Origin: Treponema sp. | GTDB lineage: Bacteria; Spirochaetota; Spirochaetia; Treponematales; Breznakiellaceae | Assembly: GCA_009778545.1 (NCBI GenBank) | Contig: WRJO01000008.1 | Location: forward strand, 1-36,149 | Length of the DNA: 36,149 bases | Direction of reading: 5' to 3' | Part shown: piece after piece, positions 19,151 through 26,570 of the stretch | Position numbering within the stretch: position 1 is the first letter of the stretch | How the letters are laid out: the number at the start of each line of letters is the position of its first letter | Notes under the pieces: generated by a model | Told to the model about the DNA's origin: nothing | The model's database searches: none | Seen by the model: the letters and a program-made list of their open reading frames with translations, nothing else | Program-made: the position numbers and the translations under genes

Positions 19151-19159
19151 AACCCTGCG

Positions 19160-19804
19160 ATGGAAATACTTCGGAATTTCGCCGTTTTTGAAGGCGGAGA
19201 CGGCAGCGGGACCAGCACCCAGCTTTCCATTTTAGAGCAAAAATTTGCCAAAAATATTAAAAATTCCCCTGTTTTTTACCCAACATACGAGCCAACCGGG
19301 GGGAAAATCGGCCAGCTAATCCGTTCGGCGCTTAAAAAAGAGCTTGTTTTGCAGCCCGATGCCCTTGCAATGCTCTTTGCCGCCGACCGCAGCGAACACC
19401 TTTTCGCTGCTGGCGGTGTATATTCACGCTGTCGGCATGGAGAGCTGGTCGTTTGCGACCGCTACATCCCTTCATCGCTGGTTTACCAGGGCATTGAATG
19501 CGGCGAAGCACTCCCACGCAGCCTGAATTCGTCTTTCCCCGCACCCGAGCTGCTGTTTTTTTTCGATGTTGACCCGGAAACCGCCATGGACCGCCTCAAG
19601 CAGCGCCCTTCCCTGGAGATGTACGAACGAATCGACTTTCAAAAGAAAGTCCGGGAGCGATACCAAAACCTGCTCGGAGAATACCGGAGCGCCGGCATCC
19701 GCGTAGAAATCATCGACGCGTCGCAAGATGTGGAAAAAGTCGCCGAAGACGTATGGAGCGCCCTGCTAAAAATGCCGATATTCAAAGAAGTGAGTAGTGG
19801 ATAG
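19160..19804 (+). CDS. tmk: Thymidylate kinase
   Basis: A 214-residue dTMP kinase that makes dTDP. FEGGDGSGTSTQ at 10-21 is the P-loop, the DRYIPSSLVYQG block is the DRY/dTMP-binding region, and FFFDVDPETAMDRL is the strand before the LID; a short RPSLEMYERIDF fits the LID and following helix. Odd point: the P-loop lysine (expected at position 18 of G-x4-GK-S/T) is threonine, giving GSGTST. I have the impression that GTST variants occur in some treponemal homologues but cannot verify it. The last codons (VSSG, then stop) lie in a degenerate heptamer-like run (AGTGAGT, AGTGGAT, AGGGAAT), so the tail may be repeat-derived. Confidence 0.9.
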   Translation: MEILRNFAVFEGGDGSGTSTQLSILEQKFAKNIKNSPVFYPTYEPTGGKIGQLIRSALKKELVLQPDALAMLFAADRSEHLFAAGGVYSRCRHGELVVCDRYIPSSLVYQGIECGEALPRSLNSSFPAPELLFFFDVDPETAMDRLKQRPSLEMYERIDFQKKVRERYQNLLGEYRSAGIRVEIIDASQDVEKVAEDVWSALLKMPIFKEVSSG

Positions 19805-19837
19805 GGAATATCACTAACCACTATTCGAGGGGTTATT

Positions 19838-20449
19838 TTGAAGGCAATAAAATTCTTCGTTCTGGGGATAGTATTTTTCTCATTGGCAAATCCCACCCAC
19901 GCTTATTTTGTTACCTACAAGGAGCAGTATTACCGGCTGTACCATCTGCATCACATCCAGTATCCCGACGACACGATAGAAAACATATATTGGCTGGAGA
20001 AGGCGCTGCAGGCCGATTTTTGCAACCCTCTGTACGCACTCGCCCTGATTGAAAACGAAACCGAGTGGGAAAAATACCGCTACCTGTTTAACATGCACAT
20101 CAACCTCAAGATGATCGAGCAGTACCTCTTTCTGGGAAACAAGTGGAACAAGCGCCGCGCCTATTTTTACAACGCCCCGTGGAAAGAGCAAAACCTGGAA
20201 AGCCTTGAAACGGCAGAAACCTGCTACCGCACCGCCCTGTACTACTGGAACGCCGCGCTTGAATGGGCGGCCAAAGCCGAGGAACGGCGCTTTTACTTTA
20301 TCAATCTGCAGAAGGTGCAGTTCTGGGAAGACGAAGCCCGGCGGATAGGCACCGGCCAGCTTGATTACGAAAAGATCATCAGCCGCGAACTTGCCATGCT
20401 GCAAGCCGTCCGCGAACGCTTCCAGGCCATGGACGAAAATACCTATTAG
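19838..20449 (+). CDS. Exported helical-repeat protein of unknown function
   Basis: A 203-residue protein with a signal peptide (1-22, THA before YFV). The mature part is helical, unusually rich in Tyr, Trp, Leu and Glu, with a TPR-like segment at ~125-150 (SLETAETCYRTALYYWNAAL). I do not recognise a named family. The start is TTG at 19838, chosen because GAGGGG ends five bases upstream and the signal peptide begins there. It follows tmk by 33 bases and is probably cotranscribed. Function cannot be inferred beyond an envelope location. Confidence 0.76.
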   Translation: MKAIKFFVLGIVFFSLANPTHAYFVTYKEQYYRLYHLHHIQYPDDTIENIYWLEKALQADFCNPLYALALIENETEWEKYRYLFNMHINLKMIEQYLFLGNKWNKRRAYFYNAPWKEQNLESLETAETCYRTALYYWNAALEWAAKAEERRFYFINLQKVQFWEDEARRIGTGQLDYEKIISRELAMLQAVRERFQAMDENTY

Positions 20450-20470
20450 GGAAATACTTCCCTTCTTATC

Positions 20471-20613
20471 TCACGGAGGCACTGAGGCACAGAGGAATGC
20501 TAGTTGTTTCAAAATGGCGCGCATCCTTCCATGAATCCTGGTATCTCTGAAATCTCGATAGAGGGATTAGGCCCATCGGACGAATACCCCGTGCCTCTGT
20601 GCCTCTGTGTGAG
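20471..20613. repeat. Inverted pair of octamer repeats between convergent genes
   Basis: The left arm (20471-20496) holds CTCAC then GGAGGCAC/TGAGGCACAGAGG; the right arm (20589-20613) holds TGCCTCTG twice and ends TGTGAG. They are opposed with about 90 bases between them, so they could pair imperfectly. Related octamers are at 23669-23700, 23853-23906 and 26541-26562. The centre (20497-20588) holds nothing I recognise. The pair fills the gap between two converging genes and may act as a two-way terminator or as the ends of a small mobile sequence. Confidence 0.65.
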
Positions 20614-20623
20614 GCATTCCGTA

Positions 20624-21787
20624 TCATGTCAGCCATGATCTGCTGCGGCGGAGGGCGGCGTCGGGATGTTTTTTGTTGATGTCGAGGATTGCCTTTTCAA
20701 GCTGGCGCTCTTTTTCCGGGGCGCCGCCGAATAAATCCGCCTGCATCGCGCCTGAGTTTTCCAGGTTCATCAAACCGGCGCCGATGAGCCTGAGTCCCCT
20801 GCCCTTTTGATACTTTTTGCGGAACAGGGCCAGCAGCCGATCGTAGAGTTCATTCAGGGTGGTAATGTAGCCTTGCGAAGTCTGCCGCGCCCCGATGGTC
20901 GTAAAATCGCCGTAGCGGATTTTTACCGAAACGGTGCGGCTCTGCCAGGGGCTGTCCAACAGCCGCCAGATCAAGGTCTGGCACAGATCGAAAAGGGCGG
21001 TTTCCATGGCGAATTCGTCGTGCAGGTCGACGGGGAACGTCCGCTCGGCGCTGATCGAATGGCTGCCCCGCTCCTCGTCAAAAGCCGCCGCTTCCTCACC
21101 CCGCACCGCCCGGTACAGAAACAGGCCAAAGGCTTTGCCAAACAGCGAAGTGAGCGCGCCGAGTGAAAGCCGGTAAATGTCATCGCCTGTTTTAAGGCCG
21201 TGTTTCGCAAAGACCTCCTGGGTCTTTTTTCCCGCTCCCCAGATTTTTTCTGCCGGCAGGGCGCGCATAAAGCCCTCCTCCCCGCCCGGCGGTATTACAA
21301 ACAAGCCGTCGGGCTTGGACATCCCCGAGGCGATTTTGGCAAGGTATTTGTTCGTTGAAACGCCGATCGAAACGGTCAGTCCAGCCTCTTGTGAAACGCG
21401 CTGCTTTATTTTCTTGGCTATCACTTCAGGCGGGCCGAGCAGCCCTTCCATGCCGGTAATATCGATAAAGGCCTCGTCGATGGAAAGCTGCTGGACGACG
21501 GGCGAAAAATCGGCAAATATCGCCATTATCTCGCCGGACTTTTCCAGGTAGCGGCCCATATTCCCCCGTAAATAAACCCCCTGCGGGCAGAGCTTTACCG
21601 CCTGGACAATGGGCATCGCCGAATGTACCCCAAATGCCCGTGCCTCGTATGAAGCCGTCGAAACCACGCTCCGCAAATCGCCGGGCAAGCCCCCCACAAT
21701 TACCGGCTTTCCCCGCAGTTCCGGCCGGTCAAGCTGTTCTACCGAGGCGTAAAAAGCGTCAAGGTCCGCATGGATATAGGAATGCAT
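20624..21787 (-). CDS. dinB: DNA polymerase IV (DinB)
   Basis: A 387-residue Y-family translesion polymerase. D8 in HADLDAFYASVEQ and D104-E105 in SIDEAF are the metal ligands; STASYEARAFGVHSAMP is the conserved finger segment, and the little-finger domain fills ~230-340. QADLF near the C-terminus matches the sliding-clamp binding motif. The open frame runs upstream to a TTG at 21832, but that would pass through the tRNA terminator, and the family begins at MHSYIHADLDAF, so the ATG at 21787 is right. The start follows the terminator's U tract by seven bases with only a weak GGGG as ribosome site. No LexA-type operator is visible. Confidence 0.95.
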   Translation of the reverse strand: MHSYIHADLDAFYASVEQLDRPELRGKPVIVGGLPGDLRSVVSTASYEARAFGVHSAMPIVQAVKLCPQGVYLRGNMGRYLEKSGEIMAIFADFSPVVQQLSIDEAFIDITGMEGLLGPPEVIAKKIKQRVSQEAGLTVSIGVSTNKYLAKIASGMSKPDGLFVIPPGGEEGFMRALPAEKIWGAGKKTQEVFAKHGLKTGDDIYRLSLGALTSLFGKAFGLFLYRAVRGEEAAAFDEERGSHSISAERTFPVDLHDEFAMETALFDLCQTLIWRLLDSPWQSRTVSVKIRYGDFTTIGARQTSQGYITTLNELYDRLLALFRKKYQKGRGLRLIGAGLMNLENSGAMQADLFGGAPEKERQLEKAILDINKKHPDAALRRSRSWLT

Positions 21788-21794
21788 ACACCCC

Positions 21795-21828
21795 AAAATA
21801 AAAACAGCCCTGTCAAAAGACAAGGCTG
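21795..21828 (-). terminator. Intrinsic terminator after tRNA-Lys, just before dinB
   Basis: On the minus strand CAGCCTTGTC, a TTTT loop and GACAGGGCTG form a ten-base stem (one T-G pair), followed by TTTTTATTTT. The tRNA 3' end is 11 bases upstream and the dinB ATG seven bases downstream. Confidence 0.85.
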
Positions 21829-21839
21829 CCAAAACCGAT

Positions 21840-21912
21840 TGAGCCGTGCAGGATTCGAACCTCCGACCACCGCCTTAAAAGGGCGATGCTCTACCGACTG
21901 AGCTAACGGCCC
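21840..21912 (-). tRNA. tRNA-Lys (anticodon UUU)
   Basis: 73 bases fold as a cloverleaf: acceptor GGGCCGT with ACGGCTC (one G-U), D arm AGCTCAGTCGGTAGAGC, anticodon stem TCGCC/GGCGG with loop CTTTTAA (anticodon TTT), and the T arm GGTTCGAATCC. The discriminator is A and CCA is not encoded. Confidence 0.97.
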
Positions 21913-21975
21913 AATATTGAGCCAGTTTTGTTTGCAAGCAAGGCACCGCTCGCTAAAAAGGCATCTATTTTCCAT

Positions 21976-22004
21976 ACCATATAAAAACCGGAAAAAAAAG
22001 TCAA
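21976..22004 (-). promoter_or_regulatory. Promoter of tRNA-Lys
   Basis: On the minus strand TTGACT (22004-21999), 17 bases, TATGGT (21981-21976). The start would fall near 21969, about 57 bases ahead of the mature tRNA, so a 5' leader must be removed by RNase P. Confidence 0.6.
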
Positions 22005-22081
22005 GAGTGATTTTATTCATATTATGACAGAATAATCATTTTACCGTGACAATACTAAGGAGAGAAGGCCACACGGGCAAC

Positions 22082-22229
22082 GCAAGGTATCCTCCACCGC
22101 TATTGGTGCCTTGCCTAACCCCCAACTTTCAAATACATTGTCCCTAATGTCCAAGCTTGACCCGCCTTTATCGAGTAAGGCCCCGGCTGGGCGGGCAGCG
22201 CGGGGATTTAGCGGCACATAGCGGGTCAA
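22082..22229. other. Hairpin-rich block upstream of hisS (structured RNA or dispersed element)
   Basis: Three separate stems stand in ~150 bases. First, GCAAGG (22082-22087) with CCTTGC (22109-22114), extended by CACC/GGTG. Second, ACATT (22135-22139) with AATGT (22146-22150). Third, the outer TTGACCCGC (22157-22165) pairs perfectly with GCGGGTCAA (22221-22229); inside it CCCCGGCTG and CAGCGCGGGG pair with one bulged G. It ends 22 bases before the hisS ATG. No T-box sequence or known riboswitch motif is recognised. It could be a hisS leader, an independent small RNA on either strand, or a copy of a repeat family. The remaining 22013-22081 stretch shows no clear signal apart from A+T-rich possible promoter bases. 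Confidence 0.55.
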
Positions 22230-22251
22230 ATTTTGTAATAAGTGAGGATAT

Positions 22252-23625
22252 ATGTTTATTGAACCGAAAGTCCTGAAAGGTTTCAGGGATTTTTTGCCAC
22301 CGGCAGAGATGATTCGCCGCAGCTTAACCGAGAAAATCGAAGGATCGTTTCGATCTTTCGGCTTTGTCCCCATCGACACCCCCGCTCTTGAGTATGCGGA
22401 AATCCTCCTGGGCAAGGGCGGCGGCGAAACGGAAAAGCAGATCTATCGCTTCAAGGACAACGGAGATCGGGACGTGGCGCTGCGATTTGACCTTACCGTC
22501 CCATTCGCCCGCTTTACCGCCCTGCACCAGGATGAACTCAGCTTCCCATTCAAGCGCTACCATATCGGCAAGGTCTGGCGCGGCGAAAATACCCAGCGCG
22601 GGCGCTACCGTGAATTTACCCAGTGCGATTTTGACATCATCGGCAGCGACAGCGCGGCGGCAGATTTTGAAATTATCCTAATGATCCGCGCAACGCTTTT
22701 AAGCCTGGGAACCGACGTAAGCATCCGCGTAAACCACCGCGGGCTGTTTAACCGCTTTCTGTCGCACATCGGGCTGAGTGAAAAATCTGCCGAAGTGCTG
22801 CGTGTAGTGGACAAGATCGCCAAGGTCGGCATTGACGAGACGCGGCAGACGCTTGCAGGGCTTGCCGGCGATTCAAACGCGCAGAAGCTGCTTGCCTTTA
22901 TTGGCGCGGACGGTACGGATAAAAAAGAAACCTTTGAACAGACGCTTAATCGCATAACGGAACTGTCCGGCGGCCCTTCGCCCGAATCGGAACGGCTTGC
23001 GCTGCTACGCCGTTTTATGCTGGACGCGGCAGGCACAGACGCGCCGGACGATGATTCCTTTATTCTCGATCCGTCCATTACACGGGGGCTGGATTACTAT
23101 ACCGGCGTTGTCTTTGAAACTTTTTTGCGGGAACTCCCCGGCATCGGCTCGATCTGTTCCGGCGGCCGCTACGACAACCTTGCCGGCCTGTACTCCAAAA
23201 GCCACGGCTCAAAGGCCGCAATTAGCGGGGTCGGCTCATCAATCGGCCTTGACCGGATGATAGCCGCCCTGGAAAGCCTGGGCAAAATCCCCGCCGCCGT
23301 CGGTTTCTGCAGCGCGGCGATTGCATGCGTCCGGGAAGAACATTCCGGCATGTACCAGGCCCTTGCCGATCGTTTCCGCCGGGCGGGGATCCCCTGCGAG
23401 GTGTTTCCCGACGAAGCAGGTTCGCCAGACAGCAAGCAGCTGGTCAAACAATACATCCTTGCCGAAAAAAAAGGCCTGCGCTGGCTTGTCATTCCCGGCG
23501 GCGATCCCCTGCACGATCCCCTGACCCTGCGCGATCTTGGCGCCCGTCAAAACCGCGAAGGGCTATCAGTTGAAGAAACGATGAAAATAATGGACAGTAT
23601 TACGCATCAAGGCGCAGGGATGTAG
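22252..23625 (+). CDS. hisS: Histidyl-tRNA synthetase
   Basis: A 457-residue class II synthetase. Motif 1 region is GFRDFLPP near residue 10; motif 2 spans KVWRGENTQRGRYREFTQCDFDIIG; the histidine loop is RGLDYYTGVVFE and the SGGRYDNL block follows; motif 3 is GVGSSIGLDRM. The anticodon-binding domain is C-terminal and somewhat diverged. GAGGA at 22244-22248 is only three bases from the ATG, so the ribosome site is closer than usual. The last codons and stop run into a repeat zone (ITHQGAGM). The hairpin-rich block upstream suggests possible control of expression. Confidence 0.97.
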   Translation: MFIEPKVLKGFRDFLPPAEMIRRSLTEKIEGSFRSFGFVPIDTPALEYAEILLGKGGGETEKQIYRFKDNGDRDVALRFDLTVPFARFTALHQDELSFPFKRYHIGKVWRGENTQRGRYREFTQCDFDIIGSDSAAADFEIILMIRATLLSLGTDVSIRVNHRGLFNRFLSHIGLSEKSAEVLRVVDKIAKVGIDETRQTLAGLAGDSNAQKLLAFIGADGTDKKETFEQTLNRITELSGGPSPESERLALLRRFMLDAAGTDAPDDDSFILDPSITRGLDYYTGVVFETFLRELPGIGSICSGGRYDNLAGLYSKSHGSKAAISGVGSSIGLDRMIAALESLGKIPAAVGFCSAAIACVREEHSGMYQALADRFRRAGIPCEVFPDEAGSPDSKQLVKQYILAEKKGLRWLVIPGGDPLHDPLTLRDLGARQNREGLSVEETMKIMDSITHQGAGM

Positions 23626-23675
23626 CTCGAAAATACATCACGCAGAGATTTTACTCGAAAATACATCACGCAGAG
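23626..23675. repeat. Two 22-base direct repeats, period 28
   Basis: A 22-base sequence beginning CTCGAAAATACATCACGCAG occurs at 23626-23647 and again at 23654-23675, starting directly after the hisS stop. The second copy runs into the octamer array. Confidence 0.85.
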
Positions 23676-23700
23676 GCGCAGAGGCGCAGAGGCGCAGAGG
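23669..23700. repeat. Octamer array CGCAGAGG x4
   Basis: Four perfect tandem units of CGCAGAGG. The complement, CCTCTGCGCCTCTGCGTG, is at 23853-23870, with a shorter copy at 23892-23906, so the arms face each other across ~150 bases, as at 20471-20613. Between them 23701-23773 shows nothing recognisable. Confidence 0.85.
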
Positions 23701-23773
23701 AAGAATTAGGGTTATTTGTTCGAACTCTCAGAGTGTTTTTCGTAAGGACTCTTATTATCCGAACTACAACCAC

Positions 23774-23808
23774 ACTCCCTATTCCCTATTCCCTACTCCC
23801 TAACTCCT
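23774..23808. repeat. ATTCCCT-type heptamer tandem repeat
   Basis: Five seven-base units: ACTCCCT, ATTCCCT, ATTCCCT, ACTCCCT, AACTCCT. The pattern AxTCCCY makes it a relative of the AGTCCCC repeat found at 3-30 and behind thiI. Confidence 0.75.
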
Positions 23809-23852
23809 ACTTCTTCTCGCGCCGTTCGCAGGCAACGCGCCCTTCTCCGCGT

Positions 23853-23906
23853 CCTCTGCGCCTCTGCGTGAAATATTAGGGAAAAAAACCTCCGCGCCTC
23901 TGCGTG
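23853..23906. repeat. Inverted octamer copies facing the 23669 array
   Basis: Two copies of the CCTCTGCG-type octamer in the opposite orientation to the array at 23669-23700: CCTCTGCGCCTCTGCGTG at 23853-23870 and GCGCCTCTGCGTG ending at 23906. They lie 17 bases from the end of the aminotransferase gene. Confidence 0.7.
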
Positions 23907-23923
23907 TAAATATTGCAAAAAAA

Positions 23924-25123
23924 TTACCAGCTTTCCATTGCTTTGCTAAAGGCGGCGGCGGATGCTCTGATTATTTTTTCGTCAACGCAATAGGCAAATC
24001 GCAGCCAGCCGGGTTTGCCGAAACCGGAACCGGGAACGCCGAGAATCAAATGCTGTTTAAGGTGGTTAACGAAAGCTAAATCGTTCGATTCCGCTTCGTT
24101 TTTTATTTTCCGTTCAGGTATTTTGCAGAAAAGGTAAAACGCACCTTCAGGCGCGGCATATTCTATTTCCGCTTCGTCAAGAATCGCCGTAAACGCGTCC
24201 CGGCGGCGGGCATAAACGCTTACGTCTATCCGCGCTTCGGTAAGCTCGGCGACAATCCGCTGCATTAGCGCCGGAGCGTTTACATAGCCAAGGGTGCGGG
24301 TGGCAAAGATAAGCCCGTCCATCAAAGCATCCTTGCAGGAAATTTCCGGACTTAGCGCTATATACCCGATCCGTTCGCCGGGCAGGGAAAGGCTTTTTGA
24401 ATATGAGCTGACGACAATCGCTTCGTCGTAGGCACAGAGAAGCGGCGGCACTTCAATGCCGTATGCGATCTCCCGGTACGGCTCGTCGGATACCAGGCAG
24501 GGCGGCCTTCCCGTTTTGCCGCCGTGCCGCCTGAGGGCATCGGCAAGGGCGGCGATTGTCGTTGCGGGGTACACCTTTCCCGTGGGGTTGTTGGGCGAGT
24601 TGATCAGCACGGCGGCGGTTTTCGGGGAAAGGGCCGCTTCAATGGCGCCGATGTCGAGGTCAAAGCCGGGAAGCGAATCCGCTTCGACGAGCTTTGCCCC
24701 GTGGTTTGCGGCGTAGTACCGGTACTCCATAAAGTACGGCCGGGAAACGATCACCTCGTCTCCAGGATTGCAGACAGTTTTCAACACTGTGTTAAGCCCT
24801 CCCGCCGCACCGACCGACATGACGATGTGCGAGGCGTCCGCCGCAACCTGATGTTCCCGCGAAACTTTTTTCGCAATCGCCTCCCGCACATCGGTAAAAC
24901 CGGCGTTTGACATATATCCGTGTACGCCTTTTTTGTTTTCCCCGGCAAATTGCAGCAGGATGCGGTAAAAGTCGGGCGGCGGATCGACATCGGGGTTCCC
25001 CAGTGAAAAATCAAACACATTATCCGCCCCATGCTGCTTTTTCAGCCGGTTTCCCTCTTCAAACATCTTCCTAATCATGGATGCGGAAGCAAGCGCGTTC
25101 TGAATTCCTTCTGCTATCGGCAT
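23924..25123 (-). CDS. Class I/II pyridoxal-phosphate aminotransferase
   Basis: A 399-residue fold type I aminotransferase. The SPNNPTGK block is at 176-183, SDEPY at 212-216 with the cofactor aspartate D213, the Schiff-base lysine K243 in SSYSKSLSLPGERIGY with R251 for phosphate, and the C-terminal substrate-binding arginine region is GWLRFAYC. The amino-acid specificity is not fixed by motifs. The open frame goes upstream to a GTG at 25141, but the ATG at 25123 has AGGAG eight bases before it. It follows the MOSC gene by 35 bases and may be cotranscribed. Confidence 0.9.
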   Translation of the reverse strand: MPIAEGIQNALASASMIRKMFEEGNRLKKQHGADNVFDFSLGNPDVDPPPDFYRILLQFAGENKKGVHGYMSNAGFTDVREAIAKKVSREHQVAADASHIVMSVGAAGGLNTVLKTVCNPGDEVIVSRPYFMEYRYYAANHGAKLVEADSLPGFDLDIGAIEAALSPKTAAVLINSPNNPTGKVYPATTIAALADALRRHGGKTGRPPCLVSDEPYREIAYGIEVPPLLCAYDEAIVVSSYSKSLSLPGERIGYIALSPEISCKDALMDGLIFATRTLGYVNAPALMQRIVAELTEARIDVSVYARRRDAFTAILDEAEIEYAAPEGAFYLFCKIPERKIKNEAESNDLAFVNHLKQHLILGVPGSGFGKPGWLRFAYCVDEKIIRASAAAFSKAMESW

Positions 25124-25158
25124 TGTTGTTCTCCTGTACACCTGAAAATAATATTATA

Positions 25159-25602
25159 TCACCATTCTTCTTCAATGTGATCGCCAATATGTATATTGCC
25201 GCCGCGAAGGACTCTAGCGAACAGGCTGCGCCCGGCCAGAAAACAGCCCTGTCCGCCGCTGAACAACGGACATTCCTCAAAACAGCGCTTGCGAGCATCG
25301 CCAATTTCCAGTACGGCTTCGCCAGCTTTCAGCCTTGTTCCCGGCACAAGGGCTGCGGGCGGTATTCCGCCAAGAAGGATGTTTTCCCGGTACCTGCCAA
25401 AACATAAACCCTGCACATCGCTTGAGTCTATCTGCTTCCGCTCCTCTTCTGTTAATAGGCTTATCTGGCGCAGGCCGCCGTCAGCATGGAAATCGCCTTC
25501 CATCCCATGCCCTTCAATTAACAGCGCCTGATCCGCCGCCTCGCCGCCTGAGCCTTTGGCAGCATAGCGTACAAGCCTGATAACCGTTCCGTGCAAAGCC
25601 AT
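25159..25602 (-). CDS. MOSC domain protein
   Basis: A 147-residue stand-alone MOSC domain, the C-terminal domain of molybdenum cofactor sulfurases and of YiiM-like enzymes. The GHGMEGDFHA block near 31-40 and QISLL match the domain, and the cysteine in the RKRCFEECPLF region (the ligand-carrying loop) is followed by the GCFLAGR block. It would bind or transfer molybdenum cofactor or sulfur; the partner is unknown. A moeA gene lies 1 kb away on the same strand. The start has no Shine-Dalgarno; a TAAATT ends six bases before the ATG but has no convincing -35. Confidence 0.82.
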   Translation of the reverse strand: MALHGTVIRLVRYAAKGSGGEAADQALLIEGHGMEGDFHADGGLRQISLLTEEERKQIDSSDVQGLCFGRYRENILLGGIPPAALVPGTRLKAGEAVLEIGDARKRCFEECPLFSGGQGCFLAGRSLFARVLRGGNIHIGDHIEEEW

Positions 25603-25655
25603 GCAATGAATTTACAGAAATTTGTATTCTGTTTCTATACAACCATTCCGAAATC

Positions 25656-25683
25656 TTGATTATATCTATGATTTACGTATATT
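25656..25683 (+). promoter_or_regulatory. Sigma-70 promoter abutting the OmpA-like gene
   Basis: TTGATT at 25656-25661, 16 bases, TATATT at 25678-25683. The ATG at 25690 follows after six bases with no ribosome site, so the start codon coincides with the expected transcription start. Confidence 0.65.
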
Positions 25684-25689
25684 ATTGAT

Positions 25690-26526
25690 ATGAAACACAT
25701 TAAAAAATGGTATCTGGTCCTGGTTTTACTTGCTTTCTTTGGGTCTTTTGCTTTCGGCGAAGACGAAAATCATCAAGAAATTGATTATCTGCTGTTTTTG
25801 CCTGACAGCGGCAGCCGTTTTGCAAACGAAGCGCAAGCGATGATTCAGCTTGATAATGCGGCAAAATACCTGGCAGACAGGAATCCTTCGCCCGGACAAA
25901 TATGCGTTTACGGGTATGCCGCAGATTTTGCAAACGGCATCGACCCTGCGGTTCTGTCAAGACAGAGGGCTCTTTTTGTAATAAGCGAATTGCAAAAACG
26001 CGGCCTTTCAAACGACCTGTTTGCCGATCCTGTCGGCAGCAGTTCGGTGGATCTATGGGGCAGCAACTCAGATGAAAGCGGCAGAAGCGGCAACAGGCGT
26101 GTCAGAATAACGCTGGATGGCGATGTTCTTACTCCGGCAATAGCGGAGGTATGCGATTTCGTGATGGAGACTCCGGCTGCCGTTCTGCCAGTTCAGGAAA
26201 AAAACCCATCTGATGAATCACGCTCTTCATTTCCATGGTGGATAATTCTTCTTGCGCTGATAGCTCTTGCGGCAATTCTTTTGCTGGCGCTAAAACGCAG
26301 AAAAAAACCGCTGCCGCCGGAACCTATCGCCATCGTTCCGGTTAAGCCAAACGGAAAAGTTAAAGTTTTGGAGGAAGAAGAAATTCGCCGTTATGCTTAC
26401 GGATTATATGAAAAACGATTCGGTCTAAACGGCGATGAATCCGGAGATTGGTACAACTCGATATTCGAACTCACCGCCTACTATGAAGCCCAGGGCTACC
26501 GTGTTTTGCTATATTGGGAAGTATAA
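25690..26526 (+). CDS. OmpA-like periplasmic domain with inner-membrane anchor and cytoplasmic tail
   Basis: A 278-residue protein with a signal peptide (1-23), an OmpA/peptidoglycan-binding domain (about 30-142: D85 in DPAVLSRQRA and R137 in GNRRVRITL are the diaminopimelate-contact positions), a single membrane helix at 183-201, and a cytoplasmic tail. Residues ~230-272 (EIRRYAYGLYEKRFG ... DWYNSIFELTAYYEA) resemble DUF2934, a small helical domain of unknown role. The order is unusual: OmpA domains normally hang from an outer-membrane barrel, while here it is followed by an inner-membrane helix, so it could report on peptidoglycan to the cytoplasm. The function is inferred; domain limits are approximate. 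Confidence 0.75.
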   Translation: MKHIKKWYLVLVLLAFFGSFAFGEDENHQEIDYLLFLPDSGSRFANEAQAMIQLDNAAKYLADRNPSPGQICVYGYAADFANGIDPAVLSRQRALFVISELQKRGLSNDLFADPVGSSSVDLWGSNSDESGRSGNRRVRITLDGDVLTPAIAEVCDFVMETPAAVLPVQEKNPSDESRSSFPWWIILLALIALAAILLLALKRRKKPLPPEPIAIVPVKPNGKVKVLEEEEIRRYAYGLYEKRFGLNGDESGDWYNSIFELTAYYEAQGYRVLLYWEV

Positions 26527-26540
26527 CCCCTTATTACCAC

Positions 26541-26562
26541 CGTGCCTTTGTGCCTCTGTGCG
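26541..26562. repeat. Single octamer-repeat remnant
   Basis: GTGCCTTTGTGCCTCTGTGCG fills most of the 44-base gap between two converging genes. It is the same TGCCTCTG unit as at 20589-20613, without a facing partner. Confidence 0.6.
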
Positions 26563-26570
26563 ATAAAATT

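Noticed and set aside
22013-22251. T-box riboswitch for hisS
   Set aside because: No T-box consensus, no specifier loop that I can recognise and no terminator before hisS.
22041-22415. Minus-strand open frame of 124 codons across the hisS leader
   Set aside because: More than a third is antisense to hisS, and the rest coincides with the hairpin block; no ribosome site. It could reflect a repeat element, but a protein is not supported.
23626-23906. CRISPR array
   Set aside because: The repeats are 7-8 bases in direct tandem without spacers of constant length, and no cas gene is in the window.
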